DNA of 64,000 bases from Dysosmobacter segnis. GTDB lineage: Bacteria > Bacillota > Clostridia > Oscillospirales > Oscillospiraceae. Positions within the stretch are counted from its first letter, which is position 1. Each line of letters starts with the position of its first letter. Position numbers and translations under genes: made by a program. Under the pieces are notes generated by a model. That model saw only the letters and a list, made by a program, of their open reading frames with translations. It had not been told where the DNA came from and made no database searches. Shown here one piece after another: positions 47,663 to 57,549 of this stretch. The DNA is taken from the NCBI RefSeq assembly GCF_014297285.1, contig NZ_JACOQI010000002.1:323786-387785 (forward strand), read 5' to 3'.

Positions 47663-48550
47663 ATGGAAAAATTCGATTCTCTCATCATCGGCGAGGTTGC
47701 TCAGGACACCAACGTGGATTTTGACGGCACTGTCGTCCAGGCCGTCGGCGGTGCGGTGTATTATTCCGGCTGCGCGGCAGCCAATATGGGACATAAGATT
47801 GCCGTCCTGCCCAAGGCGGACCTCAGCCAGCTGGACGTGACGGCAGCCTTCCACGAGAAGGCTCCCTCCATCAGTGTATTCCCCCTGAACAGCCCCCACT
47901 CCTTTGTGACGAAAAACGTCTACCACACGGCGGACCGGGAGCGCCGGACCTCCACTGTGGACAGCCTCATCGCCCCCTACACCACCGACGAGGTGCCGGT
48001 GGATCAGATTGACGCCGCCATCTGGCATCTGGCCGGTCTGGCCGGCGGCGACATCCCCAATGAGATGATCCCCTTCGCCGCCAAGCATGCCATGGTGGCC
48101 ATCGACGTGCAGACCATGCTGCGCTGGGTGGAAAACGGCGGCATGGTGTATCATGACTGGAAGGAAAAGAAGGAGCTGCTTCCCTACATCCGCTTCCTCA
48201 AGACCGACGCCGCCGAGGCGGAGATCCTCACCGGCCTGACAGACCGGGCGGAGGCCGCCAAGGTCCTCTACGGCTGGGGCGCCAAGGAGATTTTAATTAC
48301 CCACAACACGGAGGTGCTGGTGTACGACGGCCACGAGATCTATACCTGCCCCATCAAGGCCCGGAATCTCTCCGGCCGCACCGGCCGGGGCGACACCACC
48401 TTTGCCGGGTACATCAATGAGCGGCTGACCAAGGACATTCCCACCGCTCTTCAGACCGCCACCGCTCTGGTCTCCCTGAAAATGGAGACGCCGGGTCCCT
48501 TCACCGGCACCCGTCAGGACGTGGAGGATTACATCAAGCTGATGTACTGA
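47663..48550 (+). CDS. PfkB-family carbohydrate/nucleoside kinase
   Basis: This 295-residue protein has the ribokinase fold: the N-terminal GGAVYYSGCAAANMG glycine/asparagine motif (about 29-43) and the C-terminal anion-hole/catalytic motif GRTGRGDTTFAGYI (Asp as base, about 238-251). It phosphorylates a sugar or nucleoside; the substrate cannot be read. The start at 47663 is the likely one, and an ATG three codons earlier is possible; neither has a strong ribosome site. It ends in a terminator and stands alone. Confidence 0.82.
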   Translation: MEKFDSLIIGEVAQDTNVDFDGTVVQAVGGAVYYSGCAAANMGHKIAVLPKADLSQLDVTAAFHEKAPSISVFPLNSPHSFVTKNVYHTADRERRTSTVDSLIAPYTTDEVPVDQIDAAIWHLAGLAGGDIPNEMIPFAAKHAMVAIDVQTMLRWVENGGMVYHDWKEKKELLPYIRFLKTDAAEAEILTGLTDRAEAAKVLYGWGAKEILITHNTEVLVYDGHEIYTCPIKARNLSGRTGRGDTTFAGYINERLTKDIPTALQTATALVSLKMETPGPFTGTRQDVEDYIKLMY

Positions 48551-48567
48551 TCCGGACCCGTGAACCA

Positions 48568-48600
48568 AACAGGCTGAGACTGCGGTCTCAGCCTGTTTTT
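48568..48600 (+). terminator. terminator of the PfkB-family gene
   Basis: The 13-bp stem AACAGGCTGAGAC / GTCTCAGCCTGTT with loop TGCG is followed by a U-run. Confidence 0.9.
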
Positions 48601-48712
48601 CCGTTCCGTACTCCCCCGTCTCCGCTTGACATTCCAAGAAAAGCATAATAGACTACCATCAAGTTCACAATAAAATACAGAGTTTGGATCGTCTGACAGA
48701 AAGGAGCGCGCC

Positions 48713-49729
48713 ATGCGGACTATTTTATCCAGAGCACTGGCGGAATTGAACGCCCACCGGAGTGTGGTGCTGGTGACCATCGTTGCGGAGCAGGGTTCCG
48801 CCCCCCGGGGCCCCGGCAGTCAAATGCTGGTGGGTGCGGACGGTCAGCTAACGGGCACTATCGGCGGCGGGCAGGTAGAGCGGCAGTCCGAGCTGCTGGC
48901 CCTGTCCCTGCTGAAGGAGCAGCGCTCCCGGATGCAGCACTTCGCCCTGACGCAAGCCGGGGCGGACAGCCTCGACATGGCCTGCGGCGGGGATGTGACG
49001 GTGCTGTTTCAGTTCATCTCCCCGGAGGACATCCTCTGGCAGAGTGTGTTGGAAACGGCGCTGGACCGGCTCACCGCCGCCCAGCCCGGCTGGCTGATCC
49101 TGCGGACGGACGGCTCCGCCCCGGCGCTGCTGGACGGCGAGGGCATGGCCCTTTTGGGCAGCAGCGGTACAGCCCCCCTCTCCAAGCGCTGCGTCCTGAC
49201 AGGAACCGACTTTTCTCTCCCCCTCCCCGTTGGGGAGCGGGCGGTGATCTTCGGCGCGGGACACATCGCCCGGGCGCTGGTTCCTCTGCTGCGCAGTGTG
49301 GAGTTCCGCCCGGTGGTGTATGACGACCGCCCCGCTCTGGCCGACCCTGCCGCCTTCCCTGACGCAGAGCAGGTGGTGTGCGGCGATTTTCGGAACATCG
49401 CCGGCACGCTGTCCCTGTCCCCGGAGGATTATGTGGTGGTGATGACCTCCGGCCATCTTCACGACCTGGAAATTCAGGAGCAGATTTTGCGGCAGGAGCT
49501 GGCCTACGTCGGCGTCATTGGCTCCCGGGCCAAGATTGCCGCCGTCAACGCCCGGCTCCGGGAGGCCGGTATCTCCGAGGAAAAGCTCCGCACCGTCCAC
49601 ACCCCTGTGGGAACGCCTATCAAGGCCGTGACCCCGGCGGAGATCGCCGTGAGCATCACCGGGGAAATGATCTATGAGCGGGCCTGCCGCCGGGAGGACC
49701 CGGCTCATCATGCCTGCCCCATGGCCTGA
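48713..49729 (+). CDS. xdhC: XdhC/CoxI-family protein
   Basis: This 338-residue protein has an N-terminal XdhC/CoxI domain (PRGPGSQMLVGADGQLTGTI, GGGQVE; about 31-57) and a C-terminal Rossmann XdhC_C domain (AVIFGAGHIARALVPLL about 176-192, YVGVIGSRAKIA near 266). XdhC proteins deliver sulfurated molybdenum cofactor to xanthine-dehydrogenase-type hydroxylases. AAAGGAG precedes the start. It pairs with the next gene, but no hydroxylase gene is in the window. Confidence 0.9.
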   Translation: MRTILSRALAELNAHRSVVLVTIVAEQGSAPRGPGSQMLVGADGQLTGTIGGGQVERQSELLALSLLKEQRSRMQHFALTQAGADSLDMACGGDVTVLFQFISPEDILWQSVLETALDRLTAAQPGWLILRTDGSAPALLDGEGMALLGSSGTAPLSKRCVLTGTDFSLPLPVGERAVIFGAGHIARALVPLLRSVEFRPVVYDDRPALADPAAFPDAEQVVCGDFRNIAGTLSLSPEDYVVVMTSGHLHDLEIQEQILRQELAYVGVIGSRAKIAAVNARLREAGISEEKLRTVHTPVGTPIKAVTPAEIAVSITGEMIYERACRREDPAHHACPMA

Positions 49730-49763
49730 CCATACCATTTCAAATTCGGAAAAGAGGGATCTT

Positions 49764-50555
49764 ATGCTCGTTGTCATCCGAGGAGCCGGAGATCTGGCCA
49801 CCGGCATCGCTTTGCGGCTCCACCGGGCCGGGTATCAAATCGTTATGACGGATCTCCCCGCCCCCACCTCCATTCGCCGCACCGTCTGTTTCTCCGAGGC
49901 CATTCGCTTGGGAGAGATGACAGTGGAGGATATTTCCGCCCGGAAAGTCGAAACCCCGGAGGAGGCCCTGACTCTGGCTCAGTCCGGCGTTGTGGCCGTT
50001 CTCGCTGACCCGGCGGGAGCCTGTATCCCCACCCTCCGACCCGGCGCGGTGGTGGATGCTATTCTGGCGAAGAAGAATTTAGGCACCGCCCTGACGGACG
50101 CCCCGGTGGTGATCGGCGTCGGCCCCGGCTTCACCGTGGGGATTGACTGCCACGCCGCCGTGGAGACCATGCGGGGCCACACGCTGGGCCGGGCGCTGTA
50201 CACCGGCAGTCCTCTGCCCAACACCGGCATCCCTGGTCTCATCGGCGGACGCAGCGGCGAGCGGGTCCTCCGGGCCCCGGCGGACGGCATTTTTGAGCCG
50301 CGCATGGAGATCGGACAGTTGGTTCAGGAGGGAGAAATTGCCGCCACGGTAAACGGCAAACCTATGCGCTGCACCCTCACCGGCTGTCTCCGGGGCTTGC
50401 TCCAGGGCGGCTTACAGGTCCACGAGGGCATGAAATGCGGCGACATCGACCCACGTGGCCAGCAGGCCAACTGCTTTACTGCCTCCGACAAGGCCACCGC
50501 CATCGGCGGCGGCGTACTGGAGGCACTCCTCCACTTCGGATGCCTGCCGGATTGA
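49764..50555 (+). CDS. yqeB: YqeB-like (EF2563-type) selenium-dependent molybdenum hydroxylase maturation protein
   Basis: This 263-residue protein begins MLVVIRGAGDLATGIALRLHRAGY and contains PLPNTGIPGLIGG and the ending ATAIGGGVLEALLHF, the pattern I know from EF2563/YqeB proteins. These co-occur with XdhC in selenium-dependent molybdenum hydroxylase clusters. The exact reaction is unknown. The start at 49764 has GAGGG 6 bases upstream, 34 bases after xdhC. Confidence 0.82.
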   Translation: MLVVIRGAGDLATGIALRLHRAGYQIVMTDLPAPTSIRRTVCFSEAIRLGEMTVEDISARKVETPEEALTLAQSGVVAVLADPAGACIPTLRPGAVVDAILAKKNLGTALTDAPVVIGVGPGFTVGIDCHAAVETMRGHTLGRALYTGSPLPNTGIPGLIGGRSGERVLRAPADGIFEPRMEIGQLVQEGEIAATVNGKPMRCTLTGCLRGLLQGGLQVHEGMKCGDIDPRGQQANCFTASDKATAIGGGVLEALLHFGCLPD

Positions 50556-50564
50556 CCTTTACAG

Positions 50565-50594
50565 TTGACATTTCCCCCTATTTTCCGGTATGAT
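50565..50594 (+). promoter_or_regulatory. promoter of obgE
   Basis: TTGACA (50565-50570) and TATGAT (50589-50594) have an 18-base spacer, 53 bases before the start. Confidence 0.75.
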
Positions 50595-50647
50595 AGGAAC
50601 AATTATGTAGGGAAACCTGTTTTTACACTTGAATTGAGAGGCACTTT

Positions 50648-51934
50648 ATGGCAACAACATTTATCGACAAGGCCCGGATCACGGTCCGGGCGGGCAACGG
50701 CGGCAACGGCGCAGTGGCGTTCCACCGGGAAAAATATGTGGCGGCCGGCGGCCCGGACGGCGGCGACGGCGGCAAGGGCGGCTCCATTATCTTGCAGGTG
50801 GATGACAACATGTCCACCCTGATGGACTTCCGCTACAAGCGCAAATACGTGGCAGAAAACGGCGTGGACGGTCAGGGCGGCCGCAAGTCCGGCAAGGACG
50901 GCGCCAATCTGGTGATCCGCGTCCCCCGGGGCACGCTGGTGCGGGACGCCGAAACCAATGAGATCATTCAGGACATGAGCGGCAGCGAGCCCTATGTCCT
51001 CTGCAAGGGCGGCCGGGGCGGCTGGGGCAATATGCACTTCGCCACCCCCACCCGGCAGGTGCCCCGCTTCGCCAAGGCGGGCCTGCCCGGCGAGAGCCAC
51101 GATGTATTTCTGGAGCTGAAGCTGCTGGCGGACGTGGGCCTCATCGGTTTCCCCAATGTGGGCAAGTCCACACTGCTGAGCGTGGTCTCCAAGGCCCAGC
51201 CCAAGATCGCCAATTACCACTTTACCACCCTCTATCCCAATCTGGGCGTGGTGTGGGTGGACGAGGGCGTGTCCTTCGTCATGGCTGACATTCCCGGCAT
51301 CATTGAGGGTGCCAGCGAGGGCGCCGGATTGGGCCACGACTTCCTCCGGCACATCGACCGCTGCCGCCTGCTGGTCCACGTGGTGGATGTGTCCGGCAGC
51401 GAGGGGCGGGACCCTGTGGCGGATTTTGACGCCATCAACGCCGAGCTGGAGCAATACAGCCCCGATCTCGCCAAGCGGCCCCAGATCGTAGCCGCCAACA
51501 AGGTGGACATTATGACCGACCCGGAAAATCTGGAGCGGCTCCGCGCCCATGTGGAGGCCAAGGGCTTCACGCTGATGGAGATCTCCGCTGCGGCTCATCA
51601 GGGCACCCGGGAGCTGGTGGGCAAGGTAGCGGAGGCTCTGGCTTCCCTGCCGCCGGTCACGGTCTACGAGCCGGAATATGTCCCCAAGCCGCCGGTGGTG
51701 GACACCAGCGAGCCGCTGGACATCCAGCGCTTGGACGACGGCCACACCTGGCTCATTCAGGGTCCGTGGCTCCAGCGCCTCATGGCCAACGTCAACTTCG
51801 ACGATTACGAGAGCCGCATGTGGTTCGACAAGGCCCTGCGGGAATCTGGACTGTATCAGCAGCTGGAGGAGCGGGGCATCGAGGACGGCGACACCGTCTC
51901 TCTGGACGGCTACGAATTCGAATATCAGTATTGA
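50648..51934 (+). CDS. obgE: Obg/CgtA GTPase
   Basis: This 428-residue protein has the Gly-rich Obg domain (1-158, GNGGNGAVAFHREK), the GTPase domain with G1 GFPNVGKST (about 167-175), DIPGIIEGA and NKVD (about 281-284), and a C-terminal OCT domain (about 350-428, ending DGYEFEYQY). Obg is an essential factor in ribosome assembly and stress control. Length is typical for Firmicutes with the OCT domain. Confidence 0.97.
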   Translation: MATTFIDKARITVRAGNGGNGAVAFHREKYVAAGGPDGGDGGKGGSIILQVDDNMSTLMDFRYKRKYVAENGVDGQGGRKSGKDGANLVIRVPRGTLVRDAETNEIIQDMSGSEPYVLCKGGRGGWGNMHFATPTRQVPRFAKAGLPGESHDVFLELKLLADVGLIGFPNVGKSTLLSVVSKAQPKIANYHFTTLYPNLGVVWVDEGVSFVMADIPGIIEGASEGAGLGHDFLRHIDRCRLLVHVVDVSGSEGRDPVADFDAINAELEQYSPDLAKRPQIVAANKVDIMTDPENLERLRAHVEAKGFTLMEISAAAHQGTRELVGKVAEALASLPPVTVYEPEYVPKPPVVDTSEPLDIQRLDDGHTWLIQGPWLQRLMANVNFDDYESRMWFDKALRESGLYQQLEERGIEDGDTVSLDGYEFEYQY

Positions 51935-51940
51935 CAAAAT

Positions 51941-51963
51941 GCCCCCGGCCAATGGCCGGGGGC
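51941..51963 (+). other. GC-rich palindrome after obgE
   Basis: The perfect stem GCCCCCGGCC / GGCCGGGGGC with loop AAT follows the obgE stop by 6 bases. It lacks a U-tract, so it may stabilise the mRNA 3' end rather than terminate by itself. Confidence 0.6.
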
Positions 51964-51997
51964 GTTCCGCATTCCATTCGTTTTGATCAGCAGAAAG

Positions 51998-52042
51998 CAG
52001 AAGGGACCTGCGCAGATGCGCAGGCCCCTTCTGTTTTGTTTT
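51998..52042 (+). terminator. terminator of obgE, possibly bidirectional
   Basis: The long stem CAGAAGGGACCTGCGCA / TGCGCAGGCCCCTTCTG (one mismatch) is followed on the plus strand by UUUUGUUUU. On the minus strand it lies 32 bases past the end of ntpD and may also close the V-ATPase transcript. Confidence 0.85.
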
Positions 52043-52073
52043 AGAATATGCGCGTCAGAACTATGACCTTGGC

Positions 52074-52787
52074 TTACGTCTCAGCAGCGGCCCCTCCGGA
52101 CTTGCTGAACGCCTCCATGGCTCTGGCATTTTCTGCCCGCTTCGCCTCGATAGCGTCCTTCAGGAGCATATCCTTCACCTTCATCAGCCGGGTGGTGGTG
52201 GAACGGTCGTTCTCGTCCAGCTTCATGGTGATATAGCGGATGGCCTCCTGGGTGTTGGGGATCATCACATATTCCAGAGCGTTGACCCGGCGGCGGGTCT
52301 TTTCGATCTCCTCCGCCATCAGCTGGGCGGATTTTTCGATCTGCGCCAGCTTCAGCATCTTCCGGAACACAAGGCCCAGGGCCTCTACTGCATCGTCCAG
52401 CTCACCGGAGGTGGCGGCGAAGCCGTAGGGGTAAATGTCGGAATCCGACTTCGTTTTCGTCTGGAAATCGTACACCGGCACGTTGACGGACATGATGTTC
52501 TGGGTGGTGCGGGTGAGCTCCACGCTCTGCTTGGGATACAGCAGCGCCTGTTCCAGTGCCTCGGAGGACATGAGGGCAGAGGCCACCGTAAAGGACTTGT
52601 GGACCCGCATCAGGTCCTCCTCCACCTCGGCGCGGAGAGAACGCACCTCCCGGACCGTATCCAGGAACTGCTTCATCAGCTCATCCCGCTTATCCTTCAG
52701 CAGCTTATGGCCCCGCTGGGCGGTTTTCAGCTTGCCCTTGAGACGGGTGAGCTCCATGCGGGTAGGGCTGACCGTGATATTTGCCAT
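52074..52787 (-). CDS. ntpD: V-type ATP synthase subunit D
   Basis: This 237-residue central-stalk subunit begins (MANITVSPTRMELTRLKGKLKTAQRGHKLLKDK) with the conserved helix of V-ATPase D, and RRVNALEYVMIPN sits near 170. It rotates inside the A3B3 head. Last gene of the operon; 13 bases after ntpB. Confidence 0.95.
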   Translation of the reverse strand: MANITVSPTRMELTRLKGKLKTAQRGHKLLKDKRDELMKQFLDTVREVRSLRAEVEEDLMRVHKSFTVASALMSSEALEQALLYPKQSVELTRTTQNIMSVNVPVYDFQTKTKSDSDIYPYGFAATSGELDDAVEALGLVFRKMLKLAQIEKSAQLMAEEIEKTRRRVNALEYVMIPNTQEAIRYITMKLDENDRSTTTRLMKVKDMLLKDAIEAKRAENARAMEAFSKSGGAAAET

Positions 52788-52800
52788 GGTTCACCCCTCC

Positions 52801-54189
52801 TTACTTCTGCTCGTCCTTTTTCGGCCAGTATTTCTCGATCAGCTCCGGCTTGATCCGCTTCAGCTCGCTCTTGGGCAGGATGCTCAGCAGCTCCCATCCC
52901 AGATCCAGCGTTTCCTCGATGGAGCGGTTCTCCTCGTAGCCCTGATTGACGTAGCGTTTTTCAAATTCGTCTGCAAACTTGGCGTACAGCAGGTCCGTGG
53001 GGGTCAGCGCCGCCTCGCCCAGAATGCTCATCAGCTCCTTGTTGTCCTTACCGGTGGCATAGGCGGCAAAGAGCTGGTTCATGGTGCTGGCGTGGTCCTC
53101 ACGGGTCTTGCCCTCGCCGATGCCCTTATCCTTCAGACGGGACAGGGAGGGCAGCACGTCCACAGGGGGATGGATGCCCTGGCGGTACAGAGCGCGGCTC
53201 AGGATGATCTGGCCCTCGGTGATATAGCCTGTCAGGTCGGGGATGGGGTGGGTCTTGTCGTCCTCAGGCATGGTCAGAATGGGGATCAGGGTAATGGAGC
53301 CGGGATTCCCCAGACGGCGTCCGGCCCGCTCGTACAGCGTAGCCAGGTCAGTATACAGGTAGCCGGGGAAGCCGCGGCGGCCGGGGACCTCCTTCTTGGC
53401 GGCGGAGACCTCACGGAGAGCCTCAGCGTAGTTGGTGATGTCGGTCATGATGACCAGCACCTGCATTCCCTTTTCAAAGGCCAGATACTCAGCGGCGGTC
53501 AGGGCCATACGGGGGGTGGAAATACGTTCCACGGCGGGGTCATTGGCCAGGTTGCTGAACAGCACGGTACGGTCAATGGCGCCGGTGCGCTTGAACTCGC
53601 TGACGAAGAACTCGGATTCCTCGAAGGTGATACCGATGGCGGCGAACACCACAGCGAAGTTGGAGCCTTCATCCCCCAGAACCTTGGCCTGACGGGCGAT
53701 CTGCGCCGCCAGATTGGCGTGGGGCAGACCGGAGCCGGAGAAGATGGGCAGCTTCTGGCCGCGGACCAGCGTATTCAGGCCGTCAATGGTGGAAACGCCG
53801 GTCTGGATGAACTCGTTGGGATAGTCGCGGGCGGCGGGGTTCATAGGCAGGCCGTTGATGTCCCGATACTCCTCAGGGAGGATGTCGGGGCCGCCGTCAA
53901 TGGGCTGGCCCATGCCGTTGAACACGCGGCCCAGCATATCGCCGGACACGCCCAGCTGCAAGGGATGGCCCAGGAAGCGGACCTTGGCGTCCGCCAGATT
54001 GATACCGGCGGCGGATTCAAAGAGCTGGACCACGGCGGCGTCGCCGTTGACCTCCAGCACCTTGCCCCGGCGGAGGGAGCCGTCATGCAGCTCGATCTCC
54101 ACCAGTTCGTCATAGGTGACGTTTTCCACCATGCGGACCATCATCAGAGGGCCGCTGATCTCCTCAACGGTTTTATATTCACGGATCAT
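52801..54189 (-). CDS. ntpB: V-type ATP synthase subunit B
   Basis: This 462-residue non-catalytic head subunit has the F1/V1 alpha/beta fold, but its P-loop position reads [17 protein letters not shown], the normal B-type loss of Walker A. It forms the A3B3 hexamer. It overlaps ntpA by 4 bases. Confidence 0.97.
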   Translation of the reverse strand: MIREYKTVEEISGPLMMVRMVENVTYDELVEIELHDGSLRRGKVLEVNGDAAVVQLFESAAGINLADAKVRFLGHPLQLGVSGDMLGRVFNGMGQPIDGGPDILPEEYRDINGLPMNPAARDYPNEFIQTGVSTIDGLNTLVRGQKLPIFSGSGLPHANLAAQIARQAKVLGDEGSNFAVVFAAIGITFEESEFFVSEFKRTGAIDRTVLFSNLANDPAVERISTPRMALTAAEYLAFEKGMQVLVIMTDITNYAEALREVSAAKKEVPGRRGFPGYLYTDLATLYERAGRRLGNPGSITLIPILTMPEDDKTHPIPDLTGYITEGQIILSRALYRQGIHPPVDVLPSLSRLKDKGIGEGKTREDHASTMNQLFAAYATGKDNKELMSILGEAALTPTDLLYAKFADEFEKRYVNQGYEENRSIEETLDLGWELLSILPKSELKRIKPELIEKYWPKKDEQK

Positions 54190-55958
54190 TCGTCGTCCCC
54201 TCCTTTGGCTGCAATGGCAGCGATCTGCTGCTCCATATCAGACTGGATCTGATCGTAAACTGCCGCGTATTCCTCGGCAGGCACGCTCTTGGCGCGGCCG
54301 ATCTGCTCACGGGCCGGGATCTGGAACAGCTCCTGGGCGGAAGCGCCCTTGGCGATAGCGTCCCGGCAGAGGACGTCGTAGCTGAGGATCATGCCCAGCA
54401 GCTTCTTCTGCCGCTCGTAGTCGGAGAAGCTATCCACATCCATAAAGGCGTTCTGCTGCAGGAAGTCCTCGCGGACCATACGGGCCACCTCCAGCGTCAG
54501 CTGGTCGCCGGCGCCCAGAGCGTCCTTACCAACCAGCTGAACGATCTCGTTCAGGCTGGCCTCGTTTTGCAGGATGCCCATAGCCTTAGTGCGGTCCCGC
54601 ATGAACTCGGGGCCGAGATTTTCGTCAAACCACGGCTTCAGGGAGTCCAGATACAGGGAATAGGAACTCAGCCAGTTGATGGCCGGGAAATGACGCTTGT
54701 AGGCCAGAGAGGAGTCCAGTGCCCAGAACACCTTGACGATCCGCATGGTGGCCTGAGAAACCGGCTCGGACAGGTCGCCGCCCGGAGGGGACACGGCGCC
54801 CACAGCCGTCAGGCTGCCCCGGCGCTCGTCGGAGCCGATGCACTCCACGCTGCCGGCACGCTCGTAGAACTGGGCCAGACGGGAGGCCAGATACGCGGGG
54901 TAGCCTTCCTCGCCGGGCATCTCTTCCAGACGGCCGGACATCTCACGGAGGGCCTCGGCCCAGCGGGAGGTAGAGTCGGCGATAACGGCCACATCATAGC
55001 CCATGTCGCGGAAATACTCCGCGATGGTGATACCGGTATACACAGACGCCTCACGGGCGGCCACGGGCATATCGGAGGTGTTGGCGATCAGGACCGTCCG
55101 CTTCATCAGGCTTTCGCCGGTGCGGGGGTCCTTCAGCTCCGGGAACTCCCGCAGAACGTCGGTCATCTCGTTGCCGCGCTCGCCGCAGCCGATGTAAACC
55201 ACGATGTCCACGTCGGACCACTTGGCCAGCTGGTGCTGCACCACGGTCTTGCCGGAGCCGAAGGGTCCGGGGACTGCCGCCGTGCCGCCCTTGGCGATGG
55301 GGAACATGGTGTCGATGATCCGCTGACCGGAGCACAAGGGCCGCTTGGGGGGATACTTCTTCGTATAGGGACGGCCCACACGGACGGGCCACTTCTGGAG
55401 CATAGTGAGGGGGACTTCCCTGCCGTCCTCGGTCTGGAGGGTGGCGATGGTCTCCGTTACGTTGAAGGAGCCGCTCCGGATGGAGGTGATGGTGCCGCGC
55501 ATGGTGGGCGGCACCATGATCTTATGGAGCACAACGGCCGTCTCCTGGACTGTGCCCAGAATGTCACCGCCGATGACCTGATCGCCCACCTTGGCCACCG
55601 CGTTGAACTCCCACTTCTTCTCGTGGTCCACGGCGGGGACCTCCACGCCGCGGGTGATGCAGGCACCCACCTTCTCCACGATCTTCTCCAGCGGACGCTG
55701 GATGCCGTCATAAATGCCCTCGATCATGCCGGGGCCAAGCTCCACGCTCATAGGCGCGCCGGTGGTCTCCACCTCGGCGCCGGGGCCCAGACCAGAGGTC
55801 TCCTCATAGACCTGGATGTTGGCGGTGTCACCCTTCATGGTCAGGATCTCACCGATCAGGCGCTGGGGGCCGACACGGACCACGTCGGACATATTGGCGT
55901 CCGCCAAGCCCGTAGCCACCACCAGCGGCCCGGAAACTTTAACAACTTTACCGCTCAA
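54186..55958 (-). CDS. ntpA: V-type ATP synthase catalytic subunit A
   Basis: This 590-residue subunit has Walker [10 protein letters not shown] (about 232-240), the [12 protein letters not shown] block and [18 protein letters not shown], plus the A-type non-homologous insert. I chose the TTG at 55958 (start [15 protein letters not shown]), with AGAAGG 8 bases upstream. Translating further upstream gives 73 residues unlike any A subunit, out of the structured spacer. It hydrolyses or makes ATP. Confidence 0.96.
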   Translation of the reverse strand: MSGKVVKVSGPLVVATGLADANMSDVVRVGPQRLIGEILTMKGDTANIQVYEETSGLGPGAEVETTGAPMSVELGPGMIEGIYDGIQRPLEKIVEKVGACITRGVEVPAVDHEKKWEFNAVAKVGDQVIGGDILGTVQETAVVLHKIMVPPTMRGTITSIRSGSFNVTETIATLQTEDGREVPLTMLQKWPVRVGRPYTKKYPPKRPLCSGQRIIDTMFPIAKGGTAAVPGPFGSGKTVVQHQLAKWSDVDIVVYIGCGERGNEMTDVLREFPELKDPRTGESLMKRTVLIANTSDMPVAAREASVYTGITIAEYFRDMGYDVAVIADSTSRWAEALREMSGRLEEMPGEEGYPAYLASRLAQFYERAGSVECIGSDERRGSLTAVGAVSPPGGDLSEPVSQATMRIVKVFWALDSSLAYKRHFPAINWLSSYSLYLDSLKPWFDENLGPEFMRDRTKAMGILQNEASLNEIVQLVGKDALGAGDQLTLEVARMVREDFLQQNAFMDVDSFSDYERQKKLLGMILSYDVLCRDAIAKGASAQELFQIPAREQIGRAKSVPAEEYAAVYDQIQSDMEQQIAAIAAKGGDDE

Positions 55959-56200
55959 ATTCGATAACCTTCTTTCTTCAATTTTACAGAAGGAACAATA
56001 GAACTTTTCTGCTCCCCCCGCCTTGGGCGGCGACGCCCGTTTGCGAACCGGCGAGAGGGAATCTAAAGGGGAAACAGCCGCAGCGCCGCCTGCGGCGGAA
56101 CAAGCAAGGCTGTTTCGAGGCAGGCTCCCGATTGCCGGGTGCAAAGCACACGGGAATCGGATGAACCAACGGTGCAAAATGGAATCCCCTCTTTAAATCC
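55959..56200 (-). other. 242-base structured spacer inside the V-ATPase operon
   Basis: Every other gap in this operon is at most 25 bases, so this one stands out. On the minus strand it carries several long-range pairings: GAAACAGCC with GGCTGTTTC (about 56066-56121), CCGCCGCAGGCGGCG-type palindromes near 56085-56100, and CGATTCCCGTGTG with CACCCGGCAATCGGG-like arms. No gene can be supported in it. It may be an inserted palindromic element or an RNA control or processing region between ntpF and ntpA. Confidence 0.5.
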
Positions 56201-56518
56201 TTACAGGATATCCGCACCCACGGCCCGTTCGATGGCGCTCTGGATGTTCGACTTGCCGATGCCCAGAGACCCTTCCCGGCCGGGGATCAGGATAATGGCG
56301 GGCTGGATATTGTCCTTATAACGGTCCAGCACGTCGGCCATATCCTTGGCCAGGGTCTCTGTCAGGTAAATCACCGCGCAGTCGGTTTTGGCCAGGTCAT
56401 GGACGGTTTTCCGGGCCTCCTCCACGGAGGTGACGGGATAGGTGTCCAAGCCCAAGGCCCGGAAGCCCATGACGGACTCCCAATCGCCGATGACGGCGAT
56501 GGAATAGGTTGCTGCCAT
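56201..56518 (-). CDS. ntpF: V-type ATP synthase subunit F
   Basis: This 105-residue protein has the start IAVIGDWESVMGFRALGLDTYPV typical of V-ATPase F, the small subunit attached to the D stalk. 12 bases after ntpC. Gene letters differ between species; by E. hirae naming the F-type stalk subunit is NtpG. Confidence 0.93.
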   Translation of the reverse strand: MAATYSIAVIGDWESVMGFRALGLDTYPVTSVEEARKTVHDLAKTDCAVIYLTETLAKDMADVLDRYKDNIQPAIILIPGREGSLGIGKSNIQSAIERAVGADIL

Positions 56519-56530
56519 GTTCTCCCCTCC

Positions 56531-57535
56531 TTACGCGCAGGTCCGCCGCAGGCGGGACCGGATGACCTCCGGGCTCAGCCCGGCGGCGCGGCCCATCAGC
56601 AGGATGCGGATGTTGGTGTACTCCGTCTCCCGGGCCGCCAGATAAGCCAGCAGCGGAGCTTCCCCGAAGGGGATCATCTGTGCCCCGGCCAGATAGTCGC
56701 TGACAGCGTCATCGCAGCGCTTTTCAAACTCCGTCAGGGAGCCGCCCTTCAGGGCCGCCTCCCCTGCCTCCGCCGCCTGTGCGAACCGGGTGGGGCCGTA
56801 GATCTCGTTCAGACCGCCGGCGGGGTGATTCGCCGCCGCCAGAATCGCCGCCGGTTCTACGGTGCCGCTCTCAAAGAGGACACCCGCCAGAAAATCGACG
56901 TTTTTCCCCATCCGCAGCGTCCGGATCAGAGCCCGGAGGTTGGCTGCGTCGATCTGGGTCTCCACATACCCCCGAAGGAACTGGCTGCCGGTATCCTCTG
57001 CTACTTGGGCCATGTCCCGGTACATCCAACGGTCCAGCACGATGTCGCTGAGCTGGGGGTCCCGGGTGGTATCCAGTACGGACTTGGCCTCCGCCACAGC
57101 CGCCGGCAGAGCGCCGGGCAGTTTGTCCAGTTCTCCGCTTTCCACGGCGGTTTTCAGCTCCGCTGCTCCGATGCGACCCATATCCATCAGCATCCGGTCC
57201 GGGCTGGTACCCATAGCGGCTGCCTTCAGGATGGCCTTTGCATTGTGATAGTCGTATTTCAGCTTGAATATGTCGATATATCTGGGATCCGGCGCGCCGT
57301 CACCAAGGTCAGTGAGCAGCTCCTCCCGGGCCTGAGACAGCGCCGCATCCATAGCCTCCGGCCGGGCGGCGTCCAGCTCCGGATAGCCGCAGTCCTGAAG
57401 AAGCTTGGAGACTTCCTCATCGCTGCGGGCCTCCAGCAGACGCTCCATGCGCTCCGCCGTCAGCAGCGTGGTCTCCATGGCCCGGACACGGGCGGAGATC
57501 GCCAGATAATCCGTATCTTTGATTTTGTTAGCCAA
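56531..57535 (-). CDS. ntpC: V-type ATP synthase subunit C
   Basis: This 334-residue, mostly helical protein starts MANKIKDTDYLAISARVRAMETTLL and is the socket that links the central stalk to the membrane ring. Length is typical. It lies between E and F in the standard operon order. Confidence 0.93.
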   Translation of the reverse strand: MANKIKDTDYLAISARVRAMETTLLTAERMERLLEARSDEEVSKLLQDCGYPELDAARPEAMDAALSQAREELLTDLGDGAPDPRYIDIFKLKYDYHNAKAILKAAAMGTSPDRMLMDMGRIGAAELKTAVESGELDKLPGALPAAVAEAKSVLDTTRDPQLSDIVLDRWMYRDMAQVAEDTGSQFLRGYVETQIDAANLRALIRTLRMGKNVDFLAGVLFESGTVEPAAILAAANHPAGGLNEIYGPTRFAQAAEAGEAALKGGSLTEFEKRCDDAVSDYLAGAQMIPFGEAPLLAYLAARETEYTNIRILLMGRAAGLSPEVIRSRLRRTCA

Positions 57536-57549
57536 GGTATGACCTCCCC

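Noticed and set aside
52435..54252. 605-residue plus-strand frame opposite ntpD and ntpB
   Set aside because: Antisense shadow of two clear V-ATPase genes.
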